Assembly (NCBI RefSeq): GCF_022179525.1
Contig: NZ_BPQX01000028.1
Span: 62,001 to 126,000, forward strand
DNA: 64,000 bases
From: Methylobacterium persicinum
Lineage (GTDB): Bacteria > Pseudomonadota > Alphaproteobacteria > Rhizobiales > Beijerinckiaceae
Direction: 5' to 3'
Shown: positions 37,849-47,823 of the stretch, one piece after another
How the letters are laid out: each line of letters starts with the position of its first letter
Position numbering within the stretch: the first letter of the stretch is position 1
Made by a program: the position numbers and the translations under genes
The notes under the pieces: model-generated
What the model saw: the letters and a program-made list of their open reading frames with translations, nothing else
Databases searched by the model: none
What the model was told of the DNA's origin: nothing

Positions 37849-38910
37849 TCAGGCCTTCGCCTCGAGCAGGATGTCGGTCCACAGCTCGGAGGGATCGGGC
37901 TCGGGATCGTCCGTGGCGAATTCCGCGGCGGCGTTCACCGTTTCGCGCACCTTGGCATCGGTGGACTTGATGTCGGACTCCGGCACGCCGTGCAGTTCGA
38001 GAAGGCGCTTGCGGACCATCTCGATCGGGTCGTGCTCGTCCCGCATCTTCGAGACCTCGTCCTTCGTCCGGTACTTGGCCGGATCGGACATGGAGTGGCC
38101 GCGGTAGCGGTAGGTCTGCATCTCGAGGATGAAGGGGCCCTTGCCGGAGCGGGCATGCTCGATCGCCCGGCCGGCCGCCTCGCGCACCGTGCGGACATCC
38201 ATGCCGTCCACCGATTCGCCGGGGATGCCGAAGGAGAGGCCGCGTTTGGAGAAGTCGGTCTGCGCCGAAGCCCGGGCCACCGAGGTGCCCATGGCGTAGC
38301 GGTTGTTCTCGATGACGTAGACCACCGGCAGCTTCCAGAGGGCCGCCATATTGAAGCTCTCGTAGACCTGACCCTGGTTGGCGGCGCCGTCGCCCATATA
38401 GGTGAGGCTCACCTTGCCGTTGCCGCGGTAATGGTCCGCGAAGCCGAGCCCGGTGCCCAGCGAGACCTGTGCGCCGACGATCCCGTGGCCGCCGAAGAAC
38501 TGCTTCTCCCGGCTGAACATGTGCATCGAGCCGCCCTTGCCGCGGCTGTAGCCGCCCCGGCGGCCTGTCAGCTCGGCCATGACGCCCTTCGGATCCATGC
38601 CCGTGGCGAGCATGTGGCCGTGGTCTCGGTAGCCGGTGATGACCTGGTCGCCGTCCACGGCCGCCATCTGCATGCCGACCACCACGGCCTCCTGGCCGAT
38701 ATAGAGGTGGCAGAAGCCGCCGATGAGGCCCATCCCGTAGAGCTGGCCCGCCTTCTCCTCGAAGCGGCGGATCAGCAGCATCTCATGGTAGGCGTGGAGG
38801 TCTTCCTCGCGGGTGAACTGGGGCATGTTCGGGGCCGGCTTGTGGGCCTCGGTCGCCGCCGACGACGGGCCGGCAGCGGGCTCGCTCTCAGCCGTCTTGC
38901 CAGCTTCCAT
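37849..38910 (-). CDS. pdhA: Pyruvate dehydrogenase E1 alpha
   Basis: 353 residues. The thiamine-diphosphate motif GDG...NN spans GDGAANQGQVYESFNMAALW to ENNRYAMGTS. The E1 alpha loop YRYRGHSMSDPAKYR contains the usual His-Ser pair. Lys/Ala/Pro-rich N-terminus. First gene of the pdh operon, 59 bp before pdhB; ftsB lies 166 bp upstream. Confidence 0.96.
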   Translation of the reverse strand: MEAGKTAESEPAAGPSSAATEAHKPAPNMPQFTREEDLHAYHEMLLIRRFEEKAGQLYGMGLIGGFCHLYIGQEAVVVGMQMAAVDGDQVITGYRDHGHMLATGMDPKGVMAELTGRRGGYSRGKGGSMHMFSREKQFFGGHGIVGAQVSLGTGLGFADHYRGNGKVSLTYMGDGAANQGQVYESFNMAALWKLPVVYVIENNRYAMGTSVARASAQTDFSKRGLSFGIPGESVDGMDVRTVREAAGRAIEHARSGKGPFILEMQTYRYRGHSMSDPAKYRTKDEVSKMRDEHDPIEMVRKRLLELHGVPESDIKSTDAKVRETVNAAAEFATDDPEPDPSELWTDILLEAKA

Positions 38911-39076
38911 GTCGTGTCTCCCGCACTCGCGCTGTCTTCTGGCGGGTGTAGGCTAGGCGCTGACCGAAAGCGAGGGCCGCCCCTCTGACAGGGAGGCGCC
39001 GATGTCAGATCGCCCCACAGGGAATCGTCGCGCCGCGGGGATGAGGCCACGTGTGACGGCCGTGGCCCGATCGATC

Positions 39077-39388
39077 TCAGGGATCGATGATGACGACGTC
39101 GTTGGCGTGGACGCGCCCGAGCACGATCCGGGCCCGCTCCTCGAGAAGGTCGCGGTCGATCTGGTCGCTCTTGAGCAGGCCGACGCGGTGCTCCCACACG
39201 GCGCGGTCCGCCTTCACGGCGGCCAGTTCCTGATTGAGAGCGTAGGCTTTGATCTTGAGCGCCCGCTTGGCTTCGAGGCCGCGGTTTCCGCTCTCCGCCT
39301 GCACGATGAAGTACCCGCAGACGAGGGCCGACAGGGTCCAGAGACCCAGCGGCAGGACAACCATTCTGACGCGGCGACGGACGACCAT
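39077..39388 (-). CDS. ftsB: Septum formation initiator, FtsB/DivIC family
   Basis: 103 residues. One membrane segment (VVLPLGLWTLSALVCGYFIVQ) is followed by a coiled coil (ALNQELAAVKADRAVWEHRV) and the conserved DLLEERARIVLG tail. FtsB links FtsL/FtsQ in the divisome. Its site between eno and pdhA is conserved in alphaproteobacteria and supports the assignment. Confidence 0.9.
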   Translation of the reverse strand: MVVRRRVRMVVLPLGLWTLSALVCGYFIVQAESGNRGLEAKRALKIKAYALNQELAAVKADRAVWEHRVGLLKSDQIDRDLLEERARIVLGRVHANDVVIIDP

Positions 39389-39459
39389 GACTGAACCCTG
39401 CCGCGGGAAGGTTAACGGGGGGTTGCGGGATTGCGCCGTAAACGCCGTCCGCCACCCTC

Positions 39460-39549
39460 GTCATTGCGAGCGCAGCGAAGCAATCCAGGGACGCGCCACG
39501 TCCTGAGACGGCCCGCTGCCCTGGATTGCTTCGCGTCGCTCGCAAAGAC
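39460..39549. repeat. REP-like family A, copy 5
   Basis: 90 bp, arms GTCATTGCGAGCGCAGCGAA and TTCGCGTCGCTCGCAAAGAC (TGAC replaced by AGAC at the end). Between ftsB start and eno stop, both minus strand. Confidence 0.9.
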
Positions 39550-39616
39550 GGCGAGGGTTTCAGGGATCGCTTGCTTGTCGCCACGATCCCCGAAAAGGAA
39601 AATGAAGTGTCGAAGG

Positions 39617-40972
<1,356 letters not shown>

Positions 40973-41107
40973 TTATCCGCCATGATCCGGCCCCCGGCAA
41001 CCCGCAGGCGCCTCGCGACCCGGCGAAATCTTTGTGGCTGGGGGAGAAGGATTTCAGATGACGCTCGCGCGGGTGCGGCTGCGCCGGGCTCGCGCTATAG
41101 AAGCGCG

Positions 41108-41560
41108 ATGACCAGCTCATCCGATCTCCTCCTGGGGCAGGCGACCCCTCTCCCCTCCTCCCCCGAGGAGGCCCGCCTCGACCGGGTTCCCAATCCCCAT
41201 GCCGACACGGATTACGTCGCCCGCTTCACGGCGCCGGAATTCACGTCGATCTGCCCGGTGACGGGGCAGCCCGACTTCGCCATCTTGGTGATCGACTACG
41301 TGCCGAACCAGTGGCTCGTCGAATCGAAGTCGCTAAAGCTGTATCTCGGCTCGTTCCGCAATCACGGGGCTTTCCATGAGGACTGCACCGTCGCCATCGG
41401 CAAGCGGCTCGCGGGGCTTCTGGAGCCCCGCTACCTGCGGATCGGCGGATATTGGTATCCGCGCGGCGGCATCCCGATCGATGTGTTCTGGCAGACGGGC
41501 ACGCCGCCGACGACCGTCTGGCTGCCCGACACCGGCGTGGCGCCCTATCGCGGTCGATGA
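41108..41560 (+). CDS. queF: NADPH-dependent 7-cyano-7-deazaguanine reductase
   Basis: 150 residues, unimodular QueF of the T-fold superfamily. It reduces preQ0 to preQ1 in queuosine synthesis. The nucleophile C49 is in [13 protein letters not shown] with the acid D56; the QueF motif ESKSLKLYL follows, and NHGAFHEDC contains substrate-binding residues. Divergent from eno with 201 bp between. No other que genes are seen in the window. Confidence 0.95.
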   Translation: MTSSSDLLLGQATPLPSSPEEARLDRVPNPHADTDYVARFTAPEFTSICPVTGQPDFAILVIDYVPNQWLVESKSLKLYLGSFRNHGAFHEDCTVAIGKRLAGLLEPRYLRIGGYWYPRGGIPIDVFWQTGTPPTTVWLPDTGVAPYRGR

Positions 41561-41572
41561 GCAACCGGCACA

Positions 41573-41604
41573 AGAAAGGGCGGCCGGCTTGCGCCGACCG
41601 CCCT
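41573..41604 (-). terminator. Rho-independent terminator of the Gly/Tyr-rich protein gene
   Basis: Stem AGGGCGG/CCGCCCT extended by CCGGC/GCCG, followed on the minus strand by TTTCTTG. It is 20 bp past the stop of the secreted Gly/Tyr protein gene and also lies after queF. Confidence 0.75.
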
Positions 41605-41622
41605 CAATGGAATGACTAGACC

Positions 41623-41940
41623 TTAGTAGCCGTAGCCGTAGTAGCCCGGGGCGCCGTAGCCGTAGGCCGGGGCAGCGTAGCCATAGCCGTAGGCCGGGGC
41701 GCCATAACCATAGGCGTCACGGGCAGCGCCGGCAGCGATCGCGCCAGCGGCGAGGCCAGCGATGCCAAGGCCGACAGCGGCACCCGTGCCGATCCCGCGA
41801 CGGCCACCGTAGTAGCCGTGATGGCCATAGCCACCGTATCCACCGTGGAAGCCGTAGGGACGAGCCTCAGCGCCGGTCGTGGCGGCGATGCTGCCAACGG
41901 CCATCGTGGCGGCGGCGGCAATGATAGCGAACTTGCGCAT
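41623..41940 (-). CDS. Secreted Gly/Tyr-rich protein
   Basis: 105 residues. Signal peptide MRKFAIIAAAATMAVGSIAATTGAEA shape, then YGFHGGYGGYGHHGYYGG, a short hydrophobic Ala/Gly segment (AVGLGIAGLAAGAIAAGA) and a repeated AYGYGAP tail ending YYGYGY. GAAAGGATACC precedes the ATG. Such proteins are common in Rhizobiales and of unknown role; the middle hydrophobic stretch resembles a glycine zipper and could insert in a membrane. Confidence 0.75.
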   Translation of the reverse strand: MRKFAIIAAAATMAVGSIAATTGAEARPYGFHGGYGGYGHHGYYGGRRGIGTGAAVGLGIAGLAAGAIAAGAARDAYGYGAPAYGYGYAAPAYGYGAPGYYGYGY

Positions 41941-42243
41941 GGTATCCTTTCTCAATCTCAGATCGATCATGGACCTATAACGTGGGCTCGCCCTGACGGT
42001 TCCAAAGGATTCACATCGCGTCATTTGCCTTTCCAGGCTGATGAACGCGCGTTCATCACAATGGCCATTCACCAATCCAGCGTGCGCATTCGCACACGCG
42101 AGCTGCGTACTCGGTGGAACCCCGTCGTTGCCAGTAGGAACTTGCGGGCACATGCACGCCGAGGGGCGATACTGAAACGCAATTTAATCGACGGTTCCAA
42201 GTAAACGGCCATTTGATGGGGTCAACGCCTCGCGATCCCGGCC
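41941..42243. promoter_or_regulatory. Divergent promoter region with a perfect 20-bp palindrome
   Basis: 303 bp between the Gly/Tyr-rich and Cys-rich secreted protein genes. It holds a perfect 20-bp palindrome (TGATGAACGCGCGTTCATCA, 42039-42058), sized like a dimeric repressor operator. About 25 bp on is GTGCG-N4-CGCAC (42082-42095). No coding sequence is evident. Placement about 100 bp before one gene and 185 bp before the other suits shared control. Confidence 0.55.
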
Positions 42244-42501
42244 ATGCGGTCCGCATCTCTCTTCCTCGTCCTCACCCTCGCGGCCATTCCAGCCGCAGCC
42301 CAGCCTCTCCGCGCATCCCCCACCGTGCCCCAGACGGTGACGGATGCCGTCTACGTTCGACCCCTCTATGGCGGCCCCTACCGCCACTGCGGCGGCGAGT
42401 GCCTCAAGAGTGGCAGCCTGTCGTGGTTCTGCTCCGAGCGGCAGCAATGCGTCCTCAATTGTGCCGTCGCGCCGCCCACGCGGAAATGCGCGTCTCCGTG
42501 A
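42244..42501 (+). CDS. Small secreted Cys-rich protein
   Basis: 85 residues. A signal peptide (SLFLVLTLAAIPAAAQ) is followed by a mature chain of about 65 residues with six Cys, in the segments RHCGGECLK, WFCSERQQCVLNC and RKCASP. They suggest three disulfides. No family recognised. Little room separates it from the methyltransferase gene (76 bp). Confidence 0.68.
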   Translation: MRSASLFLVLTLAAIPAAAQPLRASPTVPQTVTDAVYVRPLYGGPYRHCGGECLKSGSLSWFCSERQQCVLNCAVAPPTRKCASP

Positions 42502-42577
42502 AGCGGGATGCGCTCCGGCGCGAACGCGGGCATAGGAGAACCGGCGCCGGGATCGGACGCCGCCGGAGCCCCATTCG

Positions 42578-43249
42578 ATGGACGCCCTCTCCCTGATCCG
42601 CGACACCTTCGCGCCCCTCACCAGGAAGGCGCTGATCGATATCGGATGCGGATCTGGAGGGCTCACGAAAAGCCTGACCGAAGCCGGGGCCTCGGTGACC
42701 GGCATCGATCCCGGAGAGGATGCCCTCGCCCGGGCCCGCAGCCTCGCGCCCTCCGCGAGGTTCGAAGCTGCCTCGGCCGAAGCGCTGCCCTTTCCCGATC
42801 ACAGTGTCGATGGGGCGGTGATGCTGAACTCACTCCATCACGTTCCCGACCCTCGCCAGGCCCTGGCTGAGGCGGCGCGGGTGCTCCGGACCGGCTGCCG
42901 TCTCGTGGTGGTCGAGCCGCTGGCCTCGGGCACGTTCTTCGATGCCCTGCGGCCCATCGAGGACGAGACGACGATCCGTGCCGCGGCGCAGGATGCCATC
43001 GCCGCTGCCCTCGCGGAGAAGCGCTTCGCCTGCGAGCGGGACCTGATCCTCGACCGGCGCGAGAGCTTTTCCGACAGGGAAGCGTTCTTCGCCCGCGTCA
43101 CCGCCGTCGATCCCGCCCGGGCCGATGCGATCCGGGACCGCCGGGATATCGTGGAGGCCGCCTTCGCCCAGGCCGCCGAGCGGGGGGAGGACGGGCGGTT
43201 CGCCCTCGTCCAGCCCCTGCGGATCCATGTGTTGATCCCGACGGGCTGA
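42578..43249 (+). CDS. Class I SAM-dependent methyltransferase, UbiE-like
   Basis: 223 residues. Motif I LIDIGCGSGGLTKSL near residue 19, acidic end of beta-2 VTGIDPGEDAL, then AEALPFPDHSVDGAVMLNSLHHVPD and RVLRTGCRLVVVEP, the usual order of methyltransferase type 11. The substrate cannot be predicted; small molecules, lipids or quinones are typical. Convergent with kdsA across a palindromic repeat. Confidence 0.88.
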   Translation: MDALSLIRDTFAPLTRKALIDIGCGSGGLTKSLTEAGASVTGIDPGEDALARARSLAPSARFEAASAEALPFPDHSVDGAVMLNSLHHVPDPRQALAEAARVLRTGCRLVVVEPLASGTFFDALRPIEDETTIRAAAQDAIAAALAEKRFACERDLILDRRESFSDREAFFARVTAVDPARADAIRDRRDIVEAAFAQAAERGEDGRFALVQPLRIHVLIPTG

Positions 43250-43306
43250 GGCCGTCACACGCCCTTAGTGCATTTTCCGGTACACTTGGATCACATCATC
43301 TCCACG

Positions 43307-43396
43307 GTCATTGCGAGCGGAGCGAAGCAACCCAAGGATCCGCTTAGGTCTGAGTTGTCCCGCTGCACCGGATTGCTTCGCTCCGCTCGCAATGAC
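43307..43396. repeat. REP-like family A, copy 6
   Basis: 90 bp, arms GTCATTGCGAGCGGAGCGAA and TTCGCTCCGCTCGCAATGAC, an almost perfect pair. It lies between converging methyltransferase and kdsA genes. Confidence 0.92.
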
Positions 43397-43439
43397 GGAA
43401 AGCACGCGATCCAATGACTTCCGAATCCGCTCTAGCGTG

Positions 43440-44285
43440 CTAGCGCGCCTTCGCGAGACGGTCGAAGGCGATCAGTTCCTCGAGGAGGGCAGGCATGTCC
43501 TTCAGTGCGACCATGTTCGGCCCGTCCGAAGGCGCGCGGTCCGGGTCGGGATGAGTCTCGATGAACACACCCGCCACGCCCACAGCCACCGCCGCGCGGG
43601 CGAGGACCGCCACGTATTCGCGTTGGCCTCCGGAGCTGGCGCCCTGGCCACCGGGCTGCTGCACGGAATGCGTCGCGTCGAAGACCACGGGGGCGCCCCC
43701 CGTCACCTCGGCCATGATCGGCAGGCTGCGCATGTCCGAGACGAGGGTGTTGTAGCCGAACGATGCACCGCGTTCGGTGACGATCACGTTGGGGTTTCCG
43801 GCACCCGTGATCTTGGCGGCGACGTGCTTCATGTCCCAGGGAGCGAGGAACTGTCCCTTCTTCACGTTGATGACACGGCCCGTCGCCGCGGCGGCGAGGA
43901 GCAGGTCGGTCTGCCGACAGAGGAAGGCGGGGATCTGGAGAATATCCACCGCCTCGGCGACCGGCGCGCATTGCGCCCCGTCGTGGACGTCGGTCAGCAC
44001 AGGCAGGCCCAGGGTCTCGCGGATCTCGGCGAAGACCGGCAGGGCGCCAGCCATACCCATGCCCCTAGCCGCGCCGCCCGACGTGCGGTTGGCCTTGTCG
44101 TAGGAAGCCTTGAAGACGAGCCCGATCCCGAGCCGGGCCGTTAGCTCCTTGAGGGCGGCCGCGATCTCGAGGCCATGCTGCCGCCCTTCGAGCTGGCAGG
44201 GCCCCGCGATCAGCGCCAGGGGGAGATGGTTGGCGAAGGCGGCGTCGCGGGCGCGCACGACGGTGCCGGAAGAGGCGTTCGACAT
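43440..44285 (-). CDS. kdsA: 3-deoxy-8-phosphooctulonate synthase
   Basis: 281 residues, KDO-8-P synthase: condenses phosphoenolpyruvate with arabinose 5-phosphate for lipopolysaccharide. Landmarks: [58 protein letters not shown] and the PEP-binding [15 protein letters not shown]. In many alphaproteobacteria eno follows kdsA directly; here four genes separate them. Confidence 0.96.
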   Translation of the reverse strand: MSNASSGTVVRARDAAFANHLPLALIAGPCQLEGRQHGLEIAAALKELTARLGIGLVFKASYDKANRTSGGAARGMGMAGALPVFAEIRETLGLPVLTDVHDGAQCAPVAEAVDILQIPAFLCRQTDLLLAAAATGRVINVKKGQFLAPWDMKHVAAKITGAGNPNVIVTERGASFGYNTLVSDMRSLPIMAEVTGGAPVVFDATHSVQQPGGQGASSGGQREYVAVLARAAVAVGVAGVFIETHPDPDRAPSDGPNMVALKDMPALLEELIAFDRLAKAR

Positions 44286-44386
44286 GGGCCGGGTCTAGCC
44301 CGCGTCGGGCGAAATAGGAATATGGGATGGGACCGGCGCGGGCGGACGCGCCACGCCACGCCACACTCCCATCGCCCGCACCCACC

Positions 44387-44476
44387 GTCATTGCGAGCGC
44401 AGTGAAGCAATCCAGGGGTGCGCCACCTTCTGAGACGGCCCGCTGTCCCGGGTTGCTTCGCTGTGCTCGCTAAGAC
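44387..44476. repeat. REP-like family A, copy 7
   Basis: 90 bp, arms GTCATTGCGAGCGCAGTGAA and TTCGCTGTGCTCGCTAAGAC; the paired changes CAGTG/CTGTG preserve the stem (a compensatory change). Between kdsA and a secreted protein gene on the same strand. Confidence 0.92.
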
Positions 44477-44523
44477 GGCGAGGGTGCGATGGCGGGGCGT
44501 GTGAGGACGGTGCGCGATGCCCG

Positions 44524-45006
44524 TCAGCCCTTGCGCCCACTGGCCGACGCGATCCGGCAGACGGTGAGGTCCCCCGCCAGGGCGTCCGACCGTGGGCCGG
44601 TCTCGCAGAGCATCAACGTCCGGCCGGTGCCGCCCCGGCGGGGTGCGTCGGCGAGGAGGCTGTCCTGATGGAGGTTCAGGGCCAGGACCGTGGCCTGCTC
44701 CGCGTCGGTGCCGGTCAGCGCCCGGGCCGCGAGTCCGACGAGGTCGAAGTAGGCCCGGCCCGGTTCCCGGTCGAGGGAGGCAAGGGTGATCCGGGCGGGC
44801 GCCCGGCAATCGAGGCTCATCCGTTCGGCATCCTGCGCCCGGAAGACCGCGTAGGCCCCCGTCCGCCCCGCGAGGGAGGCGCCGGTCATGCGGATGACCT
44901 TCGCGGTGAGGGCATCGCAGGAATCGGCGGCCTGCGCCGGTCCCGCGAGCATCAGCCCCCCCGCGAGACAGCCGGCGGCGACGGAAAAATGTGGCATCGA
45001 GGGCAT
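44524..45006 (-). CDS. Secreted hypothetical protein
   Basis: 160 residues; an ATG three codons on also fits. Signal peptide MPHFSVAAGCLAGGLMLAGPAQAA. The mature part has four Cys (DSCDAL, LDCRAP, MLCETG, TVCRIA), likely in two disulfides, with protein-like composition. No family recognised. Divergent from the alpha/beta hydrolase gene, 76 bp apart. Confidence 0.7.
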   Translation of the reverse strand: MPSMPHFSVAAGCLAGGLMLAGPAQAADSCDALTAKVIRMTGASLAGRTGAYAVFRAQDAERMSLDCRAPARITLASLDREPGRAYFDLVGLAARALTGTDAEQATVLALNLHQDSLLADAPRRGGTGRTLMLCETGPRSDALAGDLTVCRIASASGRKG

Positions 45007-45082
45007 CCGGTCCTGTTCACACCCTACAATAGGGCGGTCGCACCTGGCGCAGGAAGCCTCCCCCTTCTCCCCACGGGACCCC

Positions 45083-46111
45083 ATGCATCGTTTCGCCCTC
45101 GCCCCGGCCTTCCTCTCCGTCGCCCTCGGTGCGACGTCGCCCGGCCGGGCCGATCCCCTCCCCGCCTACGGACCCGAACTCGAAGGCTTCGCCTATCCGT
45201 TCCCGGTGGAGCGCTTCACCTTCACCTCCCAGCGTCAGCCGTTGCAGATGGCCTATCTCGACGTGAAGCCGGAGCAACCCAATGGGCGCACCGTGGTGCT
45301 GCTCCATGGCAAGAATTTCTGCGCGGCCACCTGGGACAGCCAGATCCGGGCCCTCACCGGTGCGGGCTACCGGGTCGTCGCGCCGGACCAGATCGGCTTC
45401 TGCAAGTCGAGCAAGCCCTCCGCGTACCAGTTCACCTTCCGGCAATTGGCCGAAAACACCCATGCCCTCCTCGGCAAGCTCGGCATCGAGCGGCCGGTCA
45501 TCGTGGGTCATTCGACCGGCGGCATGCTCGCGGCCCATTACGCCCTGCTCTACCCGAAAGAGGTCGCGCAGCTCGTGATGGTCAACCCCGTCGGGCTGGA
45601 GGACTGGAGCGCCAAGGGCCTCCCGCCCATCTCCATCGACCGCTGGTACGAGCGGGAGCTGAAGACCACCGCCGAGTCGATCCGCACCTACGAGACGGCG
45701 ACCTACTACGCGGGCCGATGGGAGCCGCGCTACGAACCGTGGGTCGGGATGCTGGCGGGCCTCAATTCTGGGCCGGGCAAGGAGGCGGTCGCCTGGGACT
45801 CGGCCCTGCTCTACGACATGATCGTCACCGAGCCGGTGGTCTACCGCTTCCCGCAGATCGCGGTGCCGACGCTTCTCTTCATCGGCCAGAAGGACAACAC
45901 CGCCATCGGCAAGGACCTCGCGCCGCCGGAGGTGCGGGCAACGCTCGGCCACTATCCCGAACTCGGTAAGGCGGCGGCGAAGGCGATCCCCGGCGCGAAG
46001 CTCATCGAGTTCCCCGACTCGGGTCACGCACCGCAGATGTCGGAGCCGGAGGCATTCAACAAAGCGCTGATCGAGGGCTTGGAGACCCCGCCGTCATCGC
46101 GAACGAAGTGA
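45083..46111 (+). CDS. Secreted alpha/beta hydrolase
   Basis: 342 residues. A signal peptide (MHRFALAPAFLSVALGAT, cut near GRADP) precedes an alpha/beta-hydrolase fold: oxyanion region VLLHGKNFCAATW, nucleophile S144 in VGHSTGGMLA, acid in FIGQKDNTAIG and His in FPDSGHAPQ. Esterase, lipase or haloalkane-dehalogenase-like reactions are possible; the substrate is unknown. The last six codons and stop lie inside a copy of the dispersed palindromic repeat, so the C-terminus ...PPSSRTK was made by repeat insertion or drift into it. Confidence 0.9.
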   Translation: MHRFALAPAFLSVALGATSPGRADPLPAYGPELEGFAYPFPVERFTFTSQRQPLQMAYLDVKPEQPNGRTVVLLHGKNFCAATWDSQIRALTGAGYRVVAPDQIGFCKSSKPSAYQFTFRQLAENTHALLGKLGIERPVIVGHSTGGMLAAHYALLYPKEVAQLVMVNPVGLEDWSAKGLPPISIDRWYERELKTTAESIRTYETATYYAGRWEPRYEPWVGMLAGLNSGPGKEAVAWDSALLYDMIVTEPVVYRFPQIAVPTLLFIGQKDNTAIGKDLAPPEVRATLGHYPELGKAAAKAIPGAKLIEFPDSGHAPQMSEPEAFNKALIEGLETPPSSRTK

Positions 46112-46182
46112 AGTGACCCACGGCAGCGGCATCGTCGAAGGCATCCCGCTGCCCTGGATTGCTTCGCTCCACTTACTGTGAC
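46093..46182. repeat. REP-like family A, diverged copy overlapping a gene end
   Basis: 90 bp, left arm GTCATCGCGAACGAAGTGAA, right arm ending CTTCGCTCCACTTACTGTGAC. More diverged than other copies, but with the same length and central CCCTGGATTGCTTCGCT. It overlaps the last 19 bases of the hydrolase gene. Confidence 0.82.
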
Positions 46183-46269
46183 GGGATTGGCGCGGCGCCC
46201 TCCCCCCGCAGTGGGGGGGAGAGCGGTCGCTAGAACGCAGGTCGAACAGGTCGAGGGGCCCACACCCTC

Positions 46270-46386
46270 CACCTCATCCTGAGGTACCCGCCTCCGGCGG
46301 GCCTCGAAGGAGCCCTCCAGGGATCGCGCGGCTGGCTGGAGCCGTCCTTCGAGGCCGTCGCAGCGCGGCGGCACCTCAGGATGAGG
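46270..46386. repeat. Inverted-repeat element, family B
   Basis: Outer arms CCTCATCCTGAGGT and ACCTCAGGATGAGG are perfect complements; inner GCCTCGAAGGA pairs with TCCTTCGAGGC. The outer arm is itself palindromic (CCTCATCCTGAGG). Dispersed elements with this core are common in Rhizobiales. It lies between converging hydrolase and amidinotransferase genes, right after the family A copy. A CCCTCCCCCC/GGGGGGAG stem also occurs at about 46,198-46,221. Confidence 0.85.
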
Positions 46387-46433
46387 GGACAATTTGGAGG
46401 ACGGTGGCTGCCCCGACTCGTTCGAGGGTGGAC

Positions 46434-47609
46434 CTAGAAGTACGACTGCAGTGTCCCGCGGCGGCGCACATCCAGCGTGGCGCAATGGAACGACCCGCCG
46501 AACGGGCCATAGCTCAGGAACGGCGCTGGGATCGGGTCGAAGCCCCAGTCCTTGAGCGCCTTGATGAGTGTCGGCTGGCTCTGATCGACGACGATTTTCT
46601 TCTCGGTGATCGCCAGAACGTTGATGGAGGTCCAGGGCGAGCACATCGAGATCTTGCTCATGAAACCCTCCACCGGGTCGGGGCGCGGGGCGATGAGCAC
46701 GTCCCACTTCTTGAGCACGGCGGGGAGCTTCTCGACGTCCACGTAGTCCGGATTCACCAGCACCTTGCCCGGCGCGAGCGGCATGAACGACGAGTCGATG
46801 TGCATGGGCTGCGGGCAGCGGCTCTCGATCTCGTGGATGCGGAAGCCGGGGCCGAGATGGCGGCGCAGCCACTCGATACCCATCAGGTTCGTGACGTTCG
46901 AGCGGGTGACGAAGATGTCCCGGCCACAGCGCACGAAGTCGGCCGCATCGAAGACCGGCTCGAACTCGTTGACCGTAAATTGCATCGGCTCGCCGGCCTT
47001 CAGGTTCGGCACCCGGTAATCGTAATTGTAGAGATCGTCGGTCAGTTGCGGACGCGGGGCCGAGGTCCAGCGGGCGCCATTGCGGAAATAGTCCTTAAAC
47101 AGCGAACGATAGGCGTCACCCTCAAAGTAGCGGGAGCGCCAGCACATCGGGCTCTCGATGATCTCGTCGCCGATCACGAGGTACGGGTCCCGGGGGCAGG
47201 CCACGCAGAAGCCCCGGGAGGACCAGCGCGGCGCCTTGAACTTGCGGGAGAAGTCGACCGTATCCGGCCGGCGTACCTTCACGCCCTCGCCCGCGAGGAT
47301 CGTGATGAAGTTGTCGAGCTCGGCCTGCGCGAGCTTCTTCATGAACTTGGGATACTTCCAGCCGGAGGCGAGCCGATAGAACGGCTGCGCGGCCCGCGGC
47401 AGATTGAAGATCACCGTGAGATGGTGGGTCGGGATCGTCGCGCCGTCGAGCGAGCCGACGATCACCTCCTCCAGGGGATCCCATTCGTTCCACGCCATGA
47501 CCGGCGAGTTCGGCGAAGGCGCCGCCGGTTCGCGCGAGGAGGAATAGCCCTCGACTCGTGCGCCCTCGTCCACGGCCTCGGCGGCCGTGATCGGTGATTC
47601 GCGCTCCAT
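46434..47609 (-). CDS. Glycine-amidinotransferase-like enzyme next to hopanoid genes
   Basis: 391 residues, arginine:glycine amidinotransferase-like guanidino-group-modifying fold. The active cysteine is C376 in GGSFHCATLDVRR. EPVFDAADFVRCG gives the catalytic Asp region and QPMHIDSSFMPL the catalytic His. Family members move an amidino group from arginine to an amine (glycine, inosamine-phosphate, lysine). It starts 214 bp from hpnL, divergently. Methylobacterium makes a guanidine-bearing bacteriohopanetetrol cyclitol ether; I infer that this enzyme adds the guanidine to the cyclitol amine. Alternatives are creatine-like or osmolyte metabolism. Confidence 0.88.
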   Translation of the reverse strand: MERESPITAAEAVDEGARVEGYSSSREPAAPSPNSPVMAWNEWDPLEEVIVGSLDGATIPTHHLTVIFNLPRAAQPFYRLASGWKYPKFMKKLAQAELDNFITILAGEGVKVRRPDTVDFSRKFKAPRWSSRGFCVACPRDPYLVIGDEIIESPMCWRSRYFEGDAYRSLFKDYFRNGARWTSAPRPQLTDDLYNYDYRVPNLKAGEPMQFTVNEFEPVFDAADFVRCGRDIFVTRSNVTNLMGIEWLRRHLGPGFRIHEIESRCPQPMHIDSSFMPLAPGKVLVNPDYVDVEKLPAVLKKWDVLIAPRPDPVEGFMSKISMCSPWTSINVLAITEKKIVVDQSQPTLIKALKDWGFDPIPAPFLSYGPFGGSFHCATLDVRRRGTLQSYF

Positions 47610-47823
47610 TGACGTGTGCCCCTTCTGCGACGTTTCGCGGTCTCATGTCCGGGACACCTAGCCCGTCCGCCGCTTTGCCCCTCGGTGTAGCAAACGGGTG
47701 ATAGACACGGCTCATCCGTGCTGCAACGTGACGGAATAGCTTGTCGGGGCCGCTTGGACCTATTTCCGCCGCGACCGTGACCGATTTCCCGCATCAAGCC
47801 ACTTGCGAGCTTGAAAGACGAAG
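47610..47823. promoter_or_regulatory. Divergent promoter region, amidinotransferase / hpnL
   Basis: 214 bp with no gene. It must hold the start signals for the amidinotransferase gene and the hpnLMIJK run. No perfect palindrome or clear -35/-10 pair was seen. Confidence 0.45.
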
